Shown in pieces: positions 1 through 9,530 of a stretch of 24,915 nt of DNA. Each line of letters begins with the position of its first letter. Within the stretch, counting starts at the first letter, position 1. The translations under genes and the position numbers were made by a program. Where the stretch lies: contig NW_019091671.1 in assembly GCF_001949145.1 (NCBI RefSeq), positions 211,132-236,046 on the forward strand, in the 5' to 3' direction. Below the pieces are notes generated by a model that worked only from the letters and a program-made list of their open reading frames with translations, was not told the origin of the DNA and searched no databases. The DNA comes from Acanthaster planci (taxonomy: Eukaryota; Echinodermata; Asteroidea; Valvatida; Acanthasteridae).

Positions 1-104
1 AATCTTCAACTGAACTCTTCATTTGAATTGTATCATGTCAGTAACAAGGCAAAAATTGTCAATGTTAAAGAATATTGTGATGGATTTCGCTACATTCTGA
101 ACAC

Positions 105-555
105 TAGGACTTTAAGCAAGCAGTTGTTACTCACTACTGAAAAAGTTGTCATGATAGTCCTGAAGAACTGAAAAATTACAGACCCATTTCTAATCTCAAA
201 TTTATCTCAAAGATACTAGAGACGGTGGTAGCCTTACATCTGTTTGATCATCTCACTGATCACCAGTTGTTTGAGCCCTACCAGTCTGCATACAGGAAAG
301 GCCATGGGACAGACACAGCCCTCGTCTGAGTCTTTAGTGACATTCTTTGTGCACTTCACAAGAAGGCAGCCTTTCTTGTGTTATTAGACTTATCATCTGC
401 CTTTGACATTGTAGACCATACATTGTTAGTTTAGCATCTCAGATCATTCGGAGTAGAAGGATAGTTGTCCTTGAATGGATTACATCATACCTGAAGGACA
501 GATCGCAGGTGATCAAGGTCTGTGATTCTGTAGAGAGTGTCAATTTAAGGACACC
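105..555 (+). pseudogene. LINE (CR1/L2-like) reverse transcriptase, N-terminal half, decayed
   Basis: This is the first half of a non-LTR retrotransposon reverse transcriptase, the enzyme that copies LINE RNA into DNA at a nicked chromosomal target. One frame reads FKQAVV, then KNYRPISNL, EPYQSAYRKGHGTDTAL, LLDLSSAFDIVDH and finally SYLKDRSQ, the ordered RT landmarks of CR1/L2/Rex-type elements. The first catalytic aspartate (in AFDIVDH) is still present. Several in-frame stops (near the FKQAVV block, after TALV, after HTLLV and before the WITSYL block) and at least one frame change show it is dead. Homology stops near 555, just before the expected GVPQGS block. That block occurs in a separate piece at 4720. 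Family-level assignment is firm; exact clade is inference. Confidence 0.85.
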
Positions 556-621
556 CCCATTTTTTTTATTAAGTGGACGAGCTCTACTTTCTTGTATTTG
601 ACTGAGTCACCCCTCTTACAG

Positions 622-750
622 AAATGGAAGATGCCTGGCTGAGCAGTGGACAGGAGGGTACTGACCTTGTTTGGCTGTACTGGTCACTTGTAGCAGAACT
701 TGCAAGTGAACAAACATTCAAGGTGTCCCTTCCTGCCCTCTGTTTTACAG
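622..750 (+). other. Candidate host protein-coding exon (129 bp)
   Basis: A fully open 129-bp block is preceded by a good 3' splice-site context (cccctcttacag) and followed directly by a consensus donor (gtatgt). Read as an exon it contributes two bases of a split codon, 42 codons, and one base of the next codon. The reading starts MEDAWLSSGQEGTDLVWLYW and ends PALCFT. I do not recognise the protein. Its composition is that of a folded domain rather than random translation, and it has no stops, unlike the neighbouring transposon relics. The last 65 bp recur in altered form at 4612-4683. It could instead be an unrecognised repeat. Confidence 0.35.
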
Positions 751-1420
751 GTATGTACTTATTTCCTTGATTATACACCTTATAACTAATAAATAGAAAT
801 GTAATGTTCAGATTGTGAACTTGTTAAAGTTTCATGCAGTTTCTTGAATAGATAACAGATATATATTGTTGAGGGATTTCTGCTGGTGATATCAAGTTCT
901 TGTTTATGGTTTATCACATTGCCTTGAGAATTCCTTCATCTCCTTTAGACTGTACTTAAGTGAACTTTGATGGAAACTTGGGCACAATTGCAGAATACCC
1001 CGCCACTCACCTCTCCCACATTGTAGCCGGCTACGATATCGCGCTTGACTGCTCACACGGGGCTTCGCTACGCACTCAATGTTTTTTGTATGTAAGCCCA
1101 TAGCTTCACCTAATCACAATTGGCCGCCAAATGCCCAATTGGAACTGCCCGTGTTCGAATCGGCAGCCGTGGCATGTCTGCACAATCTGCTGTAGCGGCT
1201 TTGATTTGTTTTTGCTTTTAAGGGTAAAAGATTAGCTTTTGCTTTTAAGGGTAATTCCTTGATTCGTTTTTGCTTTCAAGGGTAATACGCAGCAAAACTA
1301 AACATTTGTTCTTACTGAAAAACGGATACCTAACTTCTTCCCTAATGAGTATGTAACCTACATGGACCATTCCACAGATCAACTTACCCAAGCTGCCCAG
1401 TCTTCTTACATATTGTTATC
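751..1420. other. Spacer without recognisable genes
   Basis: This AT-rich sequence has no convincing gene. Around 1010-1090 it is locally richer in CpG. The minus-strand frame over 904-1101 shows no family motif and is treated as chance. A short tandem repeat lies inside at 1211-1285. Confidence 0.5.
1211..1285 (+). repeat. Short tandem repeat, three copies of a 17-bp core
   Basis: The core TTTGCTTTTAAGGGTAA occurs at 1211-1227 and 1238-1254, and with one change at 1269-1285. Spacings are 27 and 31 bp, so the unit length varies. No function is evident. Confidence 0.8.
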
Positions 1421-1422
1421 GC

Positions 1423-2441
1423 CTACTGTTTTGCTGGATTATATAACCTTGCTGCGTCCAATACAAACAACATGAATATGTCCCATCCTTTGTTTTTGTA
1501 CCGGTACAAAAATTTGCCTAAATACGAAGAGTAATGACACTTTCGCCATCCATGACTTGGCATACTGGCCTTCATTTGTCTCCATTGTCCTTCAATCTTG
1601 TTAGTGCATCCTCCGAATTTATTGACAAATTCCTTGGAATGGTTTACAGTTTCATGTACGTATCCACATTGCTCTAAATTTGTGTATGCCTTCCAGCAAT
1701 CAGATACTATGGTCGTGCCAGGGGCAATCCAGTCCTGTATCAATGGTAGAAGAGTAGCCTCATCACGCTTCTCCACAGTGAGAATGAAACATTCTCTGGA
1801 GTCTTCCTCGATGCCGCTGAATACCCACTGCCCCTCCACATGGTGTCCCCGGTAGTATTTTAGCTTCCCAATCTTGCTTTCATCAATTTGAACACATTTC
1901 CCCAGCCCTCCGATTTGTTTTTTATCCATGTCTAACATCACTACTTTGCACGTCTCACGGCAAAATATGTCCCAGTCCACAGCTGTGTGCTCTCCTAACT
2001 GCAACTGCATCCAAATTTGTTCTTGGGTGAGGTCGCAACACCACCAGTATGTTAGTTTCAATGTCTCCTCCAGTGACAAGTTGCTCTGTGAAAACTAATT
2101 TCCGCTGCGGATGGACTTTTCACAGCGATGCCTCTTCCCATTTACCTGCCGGCAGCATTCCCATTTCTGGTGGTCCAATCTGTCTGCTGCTGTTCACAGC
2201 AGTGAGGACAGAGCATCTCTGTTGCAATTAAGCCCATGTTCTGGCACCATGCTACAGTGGTGTCGAAGCTCCGTAAAACCTCTCTACACAACCTGTCGTA
2301 TGTCATGAATCTCTCATCGATGCAGTTATCCTGATGCCGCTGGTAGGATGAGGGACCCTTAACAACTTGGGTGCTTTTGTCTTTGGTGCTTGAACTGCCA
2401 TGCTGGACTCCATCGTTACATTTTCTAACAAACTTGCTCAT
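1423..2441 (-). pseudogene. Merlin/ISXO2-like (IS1595-type) DDE transposase, inactivated
   Basis: This is a cut-and-paste transposase of the ISXO2-like/Merlin superfamily, which excises and reinserts its own element. From the likely start at 2441 the N-terminal part (2441-2142) has a basic region, then YDRLCREVLRSFDTTVAWCQ and a CPHC zinc-binding half. The second part (2079-1423) carries the catalytic core: first Asp in VQIDESKIGK, second Asp in IVSDCWKAY, and Glu in TNKIEGQWRQMK, so the DDE triad is intact. Between them, at about 2140-2080, the frame shifts and a stop codon (near 2096) interrupts the segment reading RHRCEKSIRSGN before FSQSNLSLEE. The core therefore survives but the full protein is broken. 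I could not find terminal inverted repeats. The family call is firm. Confidence 0.85.
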
Positions 2442-2444
2442 TTT

Positions 2445-2686
2445 GCAACGAAAAAATCTCACTTCGATACATGACAGATTACAAGTACATGTATAGCTAG
2501 TTGTGGCTGGGTTATTTAACCCACGCTTCCTTAATTTCAACTGGCTTTATTTTCTTTTCCAATCCCCCTCTTTCCATCAGCAAGGAATGTTGCACCAACA
2601 AAAGGGATATATACTTCAGTGATCAAAAACCACACCTTATTAAGCTGTTAGCGTTGCAAGACTTGCTAATAAAAAAAAACTTTTGA
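2445..2686. other. Spacer without recognisable genes
   Basis: This stretch runs between the transposase pseudogene and the degenerate repeats. It may contain the 5' flank of the Merlin element, but no terminal repeat was identified. Nothing else is supported. Confidence 0.4.
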
Positions 2687-3060
2687 CTCTACCTCCAGTG
2701 CTTCTCATAATAGCCAGGCAAACCATGCTTGACTTCCACAAACTTTTGGATACCCTGCTGCTAATCTACCATTACCAGACTGGGCACGACATTTTTTTTG
2801 GCTCTGTTGCCAATCTACCCATTTTTTCACACACTCTACCTTTTCTTATGCGACCTCTCTTTTGCCATCCATGCAACAACGTCAAACCATACCGGCCTTA
2901 CTGACACTCCAATTTCATTCTTTTGAGCCACTGACAACGATTGCCGGAGATGCTTAATGAACATGCTTATCTGCCTCCAGTACTGCTCAACTGCCAAGCC
3001 GTGATTGACCCCAACAAGGTTTTGGGTAGTCCGCCGCTAATCTCCCAATTATTCATACTA
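2687..3060. repeat. Highly degenerate repeat array
   Basis: The segment at about 2690-2775 (CCTCCAGT, then a TTGAC block, CTTTTGG and GCTGCTAATCT) recurs at about 2978-3055 (CCTCCAGT, then ATTGAC, GTTTTGGG and CCGCTAATCT). A weaker copy lies near 2790-2825 (TTTTTTTTGGCTCTGTTGCC, then AATCTACCCA). Divergence is high, and the relationship was judged by eye. Confidence 0.4.
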
Positions 3061-3101
3061 TTCAACGTCAACTAGCGTCAATTCATACAATTAGCATTTT
3101 G

Positions 3102-3351
3102 TAGCCACTTCCACATCGAATCGGCGTACCCGCCAACCGGGACTCGATTTAGACTCAGAATATTTCTACACATCCCATTCACTTTGTGTTACTTCGTCCT
3201 TTTTTAGCCACCAGCACATCGTATCCGCATAGCCGCCAACCGGGACTCGATTTAGACTTAAAATATTTTCTACACATCCCATTCACTTTGTGTTCCTTAG
3301 TCCTTTTTTAGCCACCATCACATCCTATCCGCATAGCTGCCAACCGGGACT
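3102..3351. repeat. Tandem repeat, ~103-bp unit, about 2.4 copies
   Basis: Units begin with TAGCCAC at 3102, 3205 and 3309, giving periods of 103 and 104 bp. Each contains GCCAACCGGGACT (TGCCAACCGGGACT in the third). Units one and two also share CTCGATTTAGACT and CACATCCCATTCACTTTGTG. The third unit breaks off at 3351 just after the CCGGGACT block. Copies are very similar, so the amplification looks younger than the surrounding repeats. Confidence 0.9.
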
Positions 3352-4611
3352 AACAGCGCGTTCCCACTTGAATTGGGAAAAGGTAGATCTTGATCCAGCA
3401 TTTTGGTGTGATCGTTATCTTACGGCAACGAAACCGCAAGTCGCGTTCCCACTAGCGCTTGATCCATCTTTTCGGACGGAAATGCCGAGCCCGAAAGGTC
3501 ACTGAGTTCGGTATTGCGCATGTGCTGGCTTGCTGAGCGCACCCTCTGTGGCAATGTGGCGCGCTGGGGCGGCATGCCTGTGACCCTGCGGTGTTTTGGG
3601 TGCGGAGTTCTACTGGCGTGACGACCTTGAATCGGACCGAATGTTCAGCCTAGTACGTTGTCCCTTCAAACTTTGCTTCCGTTTTTAATACTCTGTCACA
3701 CGCTGTGGACTATACGCTAACACGGAATTAGTTTTTGATGGAAAGCAAGTGAAGTTACACAAATGAAAAAGGTTAAGAAACGGACGAATGCGCAACGAAA
3801 ATTGTGAAAGGGCAAGGGTAATTTTCGCATGGCGGGGTATTGTGCAATTACTCCGAAACTTGAGGAAACGTTGAGAATAGTTTAGATTGTGATGATACAA
3901 GTTCTCATCACAGTGTAACTTGCGTAGTACACATGAACTAGAGTGAGGATGTTCCTTTTGATTAGACCTGTGAAATTCAAGTTATTTTACAGAAGTGATT
4001 AGATTGCTAGAAAGTTCAGAATGTACAGAATAGTTCTTATTACCACTGATATTACTTTCTATTCTCTAATTAAGAATAGACTTTCACATGTAAATTTACT
4101 GTATGTGCACAAATTTGATGTCAGTGTAAAAGCATGGTACATGTACATGCATGTGCACAAAGACATGCATAGTGTAAGGCTACATGTAGGCTTACAAATT
4201 TTGTGGATTAGACACTGTGGGGTTTTCCAAGAAAGAGACAAAGGTTTGTTTATTAGATGTTTACTCTAGCCTCCAAGGCAGATTACAGCCTGAGGCAAGG
4301 TAGTGTCCATGCTAGCTTGGGATAATCTGTTGTTTTAGCTTGTTGTGTACAACCTCCCTCTTTGTTTTGTTTAAAAGGCAAGTGCCAGGCTAGGAATGAT
4401 TTCTCAGAGGAATAAGAGCTTTGGCCACTGGAATTCTCAAAGGTGTTACGGTGTATAGTGTACTTATAGGATTCCTAAGAGTGTTCATTAACCCTAGCAT
4501 GGAAAAGGACGAAATCTTTGAATATAAATCTATTCACTGGCCTTGTACATTAAGTTCAGAGTAACTTTTCTTTTGATATCATTCACATGATTGAGTTTAT
4601 CCATTAAAATG
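3352..4611. other. Spacer, first 350 bp GC-richer; possible old promoter
   Basis: From 3352 to about 3650 the sequence is richer in GC and CpG than its surroundings and contains a TTGCGCATGTGC motif near 3514, close to an NRF1-type site. This could be a former promoter, but no adjacent first exon can be shown. The rest (about 3650-4611) is AT-rich with alternating purine-pyrimidine stretches such as GTACATGTACATGCATGTGC near 4137. No gene is supported. Confidence 0.3.
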
Positions 4612-4683
4612 ACTTGTGGCAGAGCCTTGCAAGTGAACAGTGCAAACATTCAAGGTGTCCCTTCCTACCCTCTGTTTTTACAG
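4612..4683 (+). repeat. Second copy of the 3' half of the candidate exon
   Basis: This 72-bp segment matches 686-750 almost base for base apart from a few substitutions and three insertions (1, 5 and 1 bases). Both copies end in a pyrimidine-rich run and ACAG. In the first copy a splice donor follows; here LINE sequence follows. The 5-base insertion breaks the frame seen in the first copy. Confidence 0.8.
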
Positions 4684-4689
4684 ATTTTG

Positions 4690-5400
4690 TTCGCCAGCCT
4701 CGGTCAACTACTGAGCTGAAATTCAGAGTCCCCCAAGGATCTGTCTTTGGACCTTTGTTTTTCATCATATATTCTTCTCCTCTCGCAAACATTGCACAAA
4801 GACATGGATTAATTATTCATCTGTACGCTGCTGACACACAACTGTATGTACCTTTCAAGCCATCCAACCCAGCCTGTGAATTGTCCACAAATCATCGCTT
4901 GGAAAACTGCTTCACAGATATGAGATCATGGATGCTTGTGAACAAGTTAAATGTATCTAAATCAGAATTGCTCATTGTTTTGTCAAAGTATCAACAGCAT
5001 TTGATAAACACCCAACATGTAAATATTGGTAGTGCACAAATCACCCCTGCTGCATCTATACAAAATCTTAGCGTTATTTTTAATATGTCTATGAATACAC
5101 ATGTAAAGAAAATTGGTCAGTCTGTGCATTATAACAAACATCAACAGTTTTTGTAGAACTCTGGATGACAAATCAGCTTTGATCTTAGTACATGCCTTTG
5201 TTTTATCTTGTTTGGATATTGGAAATTCTCTTTTATTTAATATTCGAAACAAAATCTAGAAAAATTACAACATGCCCTGAATGCAGCAGCAAGGGTCCTC
5301 TCTAAGACCTCAAAATTTGATCACATTTCACCTGTTCTACAGAAACTACTCTGGTTGCCAGTACGTGAGCAAATACAATTCAAAATATTACTCTTAACCA
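4690..5400 (+). pseudogene. LINE (CR1/L2-like) reverse transcriptase, C-terminal half, catalytic motif mutated
   Basis: This piece resumes at the RT block LKFRVPQGSVFGPLFF and runs through HLYAADTQLYV, a long thumb-like region, and, after a frame change near 5156, the AARVLSKTSKFDHISPVLQ and LLWLPVREQIQFKILLLT segments typical of CR1/L2 C-termini. The catalytic box expected to be YADD reads YAAD (near 4828), so one of the two metal-binding aspartates is lost. A stop at 5154-5156 and another near 5258 also break it. It breaks off near 5400, where a ~530-bp unrelated segment begins; the protein tail resumes near 5930. Together with 105-555 it could be one dispersed copy, but two fragments of the same family are also possible. 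Confidence 0.9.
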
Positions 5401-5929
5401 CTTCATGCCGGGACATTTTTCAATGTTGATTATGCTGGGCCGGCATGGCTATCATTTTTTCCGTTTTCAAAATCTTTCAAAAATTCATCATTTCATTTAA
5501 CAGTTGTTTATAGCAGCACGAAGAAATCTTTAGGCACTACTCTAAGTTGACAGGTGACCTTCATTGACGCCGGAGTATTTCAGCTAGGCCAGCAGCCTTA
5601 TAAACAGAGCCCAGATTGTGCGGTGTTGTATAACCCTCTTTTGTTCACGAACCTGGCTCAGTGCACTGCTGACCTCTTTTCAATAGGGGTCAGATTAGTG
5701 TGCAGCGGTACTGTGTGGCTCATTGCTGCAATGGTAGAGCGCTTTTGTCCCCGGTGGTAATCCGCTGGCTCTCAATGCCCCAACCCTGGTATACGGTTTC
5801 AAAACAACGCTGGATTATCACCACTTTTGGGAGTGAAAAATGCCGGTAATGCCCAGCAGCCTGGTCTTTTGTTCAGAGTACGGTCTTTTGTTACAAGGCC
5901 CTGTTTCCTTTGTCTGAGTTCGGAGTCCC
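5400..5929. mobile_element. ~530-bp segment inserted in the LINE, probable unclassified MITE
   Basis: LINE protein homology stops at about 5398 (KILLLT) and resumes at about 5930 (GLASGYLDELI), so the intervening DNA is an insertion or a replacement. It starts at TTAACCACTTCATGCCGGG, which resembles termini that use TTAA targets, and carries a weak inverted pair (GCTGGGCCGGCAT near 5443 and ATGCCGGTAATGCCCAGC near 5839). No second TTAA is seen at the right junction. Frames within it have no recognisable motifs. Confidence 0.4.
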
Positions 5930-6052
5930 CAGCAGGATTAGCATCAGGCTATCTGGATGAACTTATCACACTATACATTCCTCAACGCAGCCAACAGTCA
6001 TCAAACAAGAGTCTTCTTGTGATCCCAAGGACATGTAAGTCCAATGCCTCAT
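5930..6052 (+). pseudogene. C-terminal tail of the LINE reverse transcriptase
   Basis: The frame reads GLASGYLDELITLYIP, then a QQSSN segment and LLVIPRTCKS, ending at a stop. This matches the conserved tail of CR1/L2-type ORF2 proteins (GLAPxYLxELIxxYxPxRxLRSS...VPR). It follows on from the part ending near 5398, so the two are probably one copy split by the 5400-5929 segment. The A-rich stretch near 6087 may be the remains of its 3' end. Confidence 0.75.
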
Positions 6053-6180
6053 AATTCCAACACCTCATCAGTCCCAAATAATCATTAAAAAAAAATCACT
6101 TCCATTGAAGTGGTTGAGAAAGAACTGTAACAGCTGTGGAAGATGACTCAGCAGGCCCTCAGACAGAAGTTGGACACAAG

Positions 6181-6345
6181 TACAGTCGACTCTTGGTAAT
6201 ATGAGCTTGGATAAGAAGAGACTCCGGTTAAGACAGTATATTTGCTGGTCCCGACTGAATTATGCACGTTCCTATGAGGAAAAAAATCCATTATACGAGC
6301 TCGCATGTTATGAGATTCCGTTTAAGACGAGCATTTTGGGGGCCC
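6181..6345. mobile_element. pogo/Tigger-like DNA transposon terminus, truncated
   Basis: The segment starts TACAGTCGACTCTTGGTAAT, close to pogo/Tigger terminal repeats (CAGTCGACTCTCGTTAAT) after a TA target. It is followed by subterminal repeats of the type GGnTAAnAnGAG at about 6196, 6211 and 6227, then CTGGTCCCGACTGAATTA. Related repeats recur at about 6291-6335 (ATACGAGCTCG, TTATGAGATTCCG, TTAAGACGAGCATTTT), as expected near the opposite end. The final terminal repeat itself is absent. No transposase lies inside, so this is a non-autonomous or deleted copy. Confidence 0.55.
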
Positions 6346-6511
6346 CAGCTGCATGCAAATGTATTGTTATCCATTACATTAGCACGTACAATACTCAATA
6401 ATTTATTCGCCCTCTACTGGCTGATCCACACCACCAATAACTGGTTCCTGCCCTTTTTGTGCAACAAGCGCAGCACTGATGTTGGTTACCACCTAAAATG
6501 TTAATGTACTT

Positions 6512-7201
6512 ATGTGTGTGCTTTGTATGATGATCTCATCGCGACGTGCTGGGGACGTAAAACGGCAGTCGCTCCAACCATGCAGCCAGATCTTGAATTA
6601 CTCCTTCAAAACGCACCCAATCCTGGAAAAACTCCCCACACACAATGCATGGAGGAAAAGAGCATCAGAGTACAAGACGTCCATCGGAGTCTACTCACCA
6701 TTCTCCATGCTGGTGAAGTTCATCAAAGAAAAGGCCAGAATCCAAAACAACCCTGAGCTCTACCTTTCCACCCATTGGAACAACAAATCAGAAAGAACAC
6801 CTGCCCACTGGAGTCCCAGCTCATCTCTTCAAGTGATGGCTACTTTGACACCAGCAAAGTCTTTGTCTACACCCCAGATGGTGAGCAGATGTTCTTATCA
6901 TGACAAACAGGGCCACCACATCTCCGCGTGTATTGCATTCCGCCATGAGCCCATAAAAGAAAGGAGAGAATTTTGTAAAACCAAGGGCCTTTGCTTCAAG
7001 TGCGGTGACAGCCACAGAATTAAAGACTGCAACACCAAAGTGCGGTGCAAAAAACGCCAAAGTTCGAATCATGCCTCCTTCATGCACACAATCCCAAAGG
7101 AGAATGGCAGGGAGCAATCTGTCAACCCCCCTGCTGGTGATTTGAAGATCAAAGAAACGACTACGAAGTGCACCATGTTTCTGTTGTGCTCCTCTGCATA
7201 G
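6512..7201 (+). pseudogene. BEL/Pao Gag, C-terminal part with CCHC zinc knuckles
   Basis: Gag forms the cytoplasmic particle that packages element RNA. The frame starts part-way into the DUF1759 region: ILEKLPTHNAWRKRASEYKT and SPFSMLVKFIKEKARIQNNP match the end of that domain. Two zinc-binding knuckles follow, CSYHDKQGHHISAC and CFKCGDSHRIKDC, joined by a segment reading KERREFCKTKGL, as in BEL elements. The third cysteine cluster (KVRCKKRQSSNHASFMH) has lost a cysteine. The apparent start is not the true one, since the first few hundred residues of a normal BEL gag are absent. The stop at 7199-7201 separates it from the protease part, which continues in another frame. Confidence 0.85.
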
Positions 7202-7204
7202 TCA

Positions 7205-7773
7205 TGCTCCAAAATTGTCCTGTGCAAACTGTATCATAAGGATTGTTCCTCAAAATTTATCCTCAGGTACATGGTACTAGATGATCAATGCAATGTTTGC
7301 CTAGCGGACCCAGAAGTCTTTGAAGCATTGGAACTACAAGGTCCGTCCTTCCCTTATGAGCTCTCCACTTGCGGCGGTAATAAAATAAAGGCCAAAGAAC
7401 GCCGAGCTAGCAGTATTGTTGTGGAATCCCCCAAGGAAAAACTGAATGACTCCGAACAGCTATCAAGAACGCGCACATCCCCGGAGACAAAAGAGAAATC
7501 CCCAGCTCAGAAGTCTGCGTAAAATTCCCACATCTAAAGTCTGTAGTGGCCAACTTACCAGAGATACGAGACAATGTAAACATCATACTACTCATTGACA
7601 GCAGTTGTCCTGAGCCCCTCAAGATAAGAGTCATGATATGGGCCGAAAGGTACACCCTGGGCACAGCACACCGATCTCGGCTGGACAGTTTCCGGAAAAA
7701 TCTGCATGGCTGGTGCAAATGGATGAATTCACGCCACTGTCAGCCGCACCGTCATTCAGCCCGACACCTGTGA
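7205..7773 (+). pseudogene. BEL/Pao aspartic protease (DUF1758-type), frameshifted
   Basis: This region cleaves the polyprotein in active elements. SKIVLCKLYHKD leads into YMVLDDQCNVCLADPEVFEA and YELSTCGGN, where the D-D-Q block is the expected protease active-site loop, followed by RRASSIVVES. Near 7430-7450 the frame shifts and continues as IPGDKREIPSSEVCVKFPHL, then LIDSSCPEPLKIR. A further shift near 7640 leads to YGPKGTPWAQHTDLGWTVSG and a TGA. At least two frameshifts and one stop mean it cannot be translated. The linker toward RT (about 7774-7920) shows no clear motif. Confidence 0.8.
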
Positions 7774-7921
7774 GAATCACATCAAGGTGAAAGAGGTCCT
7801 GTCAGCCCCCACTATGCCAAGCCCATAACTAACATATATGAAGAAGCCTGTGATGACAACTTGAGAGCAATGTCTATAGAAGGCCGGCGCTTCATTAAAA
7901 TGCGAAGGCGCACACATCAAT

Positions 7922-8880
7922 GTGAATGAAAATCTAGAATTTCCCATTCCTTTCAAAGGGAAATCTACCAAGCTCCCCAACAACTATCCTCTAGCCCTGA
8001 GTAGACTCAACAGCCTGGTGAAGACCCTCAGATGCAAAACAGAAATGAAGGCAGAGTATATTATGTACTTCGATAAGCTGTTGACAAGGGGTCATTCATC
8101 TCTAGTACCCGAGAACAAACTCACCTGTCAGCTCGGCAAAGTGTGTTATCTCCCATACTTTGCCGTCCGTCATACGAAGAAACGTGACATCCGAGTTGTA
8201 TTTGGTGCAAGTGCAGAATACAACAATGTCTCCCTAAACAAGGTGCTGCTACAGGGCCCCAACCAGATGAACAGCCTACTCGGCATTCTGCTCAGGTTCA
8301 GGGTAGGAGAAGTGGCAATCATGGGGAACATCGAACAGATGTTTCATAACTTCCATGTTAACCAGTAGCACAGAGATTTCCTACGCTTTCTGTGGTTTGA
8401 AAGCAACGACCTTTCCAAGCAGATAGTGCAGTACCAGATGAACGTCCATCTCTTTGGCAACATATCATCACCAGCAGTGGCCACTTTTGGTCTGAGGATG
8501 ATTGCCAACGATTGCTGGGAGTCTCACAGTGAGGATGTGCTGGATTTTGTCTGGCGTGACTTCTATGTCGACGACAGCCTTACATCTTGTCCTGATGCCC
8601 AATCAGCCGTCAGTCTCATAAGATGTACCAGAGATGCATTGGCAACAAAGAAGACAGGTTTTCACAAAATTGTTTCAAATGACAAAGATGTGATGTAGTC
8701 CCTCCCACAAGACACACATGCCAAGGATTTGAGAACCCTGGATCTTGCTCATGACGTACTACCCATGCAACGATCTCTTGGCGTCCACTGGTCACTGGAG
8801 CGTGACACTCACTTTCCAGATCAATTTAGATGACAAACCCTTCTCAAGACGGGAGTACTATCAGTAACCAGTTCAATATT
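7922..8880 (+). pseudogene. BEL/Pao reverse transcriptase, first catalytic Asp lost
   Basis: The RT copies element RNA into DNA. Recognisable blocks in order are CYLPYFAVRHTKKRDIRVVF, SAEYNNVSLNKVLLQGPNQM, the motif A region AIMGNIEQMFHNF, then HRDFLRFLWF, HLFGNISSPAVATFGLR and DFVWRDFYVDDSL. BEL elements normally have ADIEQMF at motif A; here it is GNIEQMF, so the catalytic aspartate is asparagine (near 8328-8330). The YVDD box is intact. A TAG at 8366-8368 replaces a sense codon and another ends the frame at 8696-8698. Homology resumes after it (RSLGVHWSLERD) up to the SSIFDPMGLA hinge. Confidence 0.9.
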
Positions 8881-9530
8881 TGACCCAATGGGCCTTGCCA
8901 CTCCAGTGACGATTGAAGGGGAAGTGCATCCTCTGTCAACTCATATCCGATACAAAGGGAGAGCTGAGCAAACCCCAAGATGTCTGAGATCAGCCGCTAC
9001 CAGAAAAGCACCTTTCCAGATGGACCCAGCATCTCAAGAAAATCCATCTTCTTGGCAACACCAAGTGGAGAGAGATCCTCATTTTCCAGACGCCAGTGAG
9101 CATGCTACAGGAGCCGTAGCATACCTGAAGCTCATTAATGACAGCAACCAACCACACGTCCCCTTCTTACTAGCCAAAGCACGTGTAACACCCCAACATG
9201 TGGTGTCAATACCTCGTCTGGAGCTGGCAATGGAGCTAGCAAAGATCATCCAGTCTGAGTTCAAAGATTGAATGCCTATCGACAGGACTTCATTTTACAC
9301 AGACGGCCAAATCGTCCTCAGCTACATTTCTAACGAATCTAAGCGTTTCCATGTTTATGTCACCAACAGAGTGCACAAGATTCACAGCGTGTCTTCCCCA
9401 AGTGGCACCACGTCCCCAACGATGAAAACCCAGCCGATCTTGCTTTTCAATCGGTCCTGGCCAGCCAGCTGAATGCAACAATGTGGTTCAGAGGAACCAA
9501 GAAGACACCTCCAAAATTGTAGAGATCCAT
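8880..9530 (+). pseudogene. BEL/Pao RNase H and connection region, frameshifted
   Basis: After IFDPMGLATPVTIEG, a standard BEL hinge, the frame passes a diverged stretch and reaches FPDASEHATGAVAYLKL, the RNase H motif with its first Asp, then VSIPRLELAMELA. A TGA at 9269-9271 interrupts it. SFYTDGQIVLSYISNESKRF supplies the second acidic motif. A frameshift near 9400 then leads to WHHVPNDENPADLA, and a TAG follows near 9519. RNase H normally degrades the RNA strand of the RNA:DNA hybrid. The domain order is normal; the pieces are in two frames. Confidence 0.85.

Noticed and set aside
1598-1855. Plus-strand frame inside the Merlin transposase region
   Set aside because: Antisense to the transposase core, whose motifs are unambiguous.
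5710-5770. tRNA-like box A (TGGTAGAGCGC)
   Set aside because: There is no matching B box or cloverleaf; it is not a tRNA or a recognisable SINE head.
6821-7117. Minus-strand frame over the BEL gag
   Set aside because: It is antisense to a well-supported gag and shows no motif of its own.
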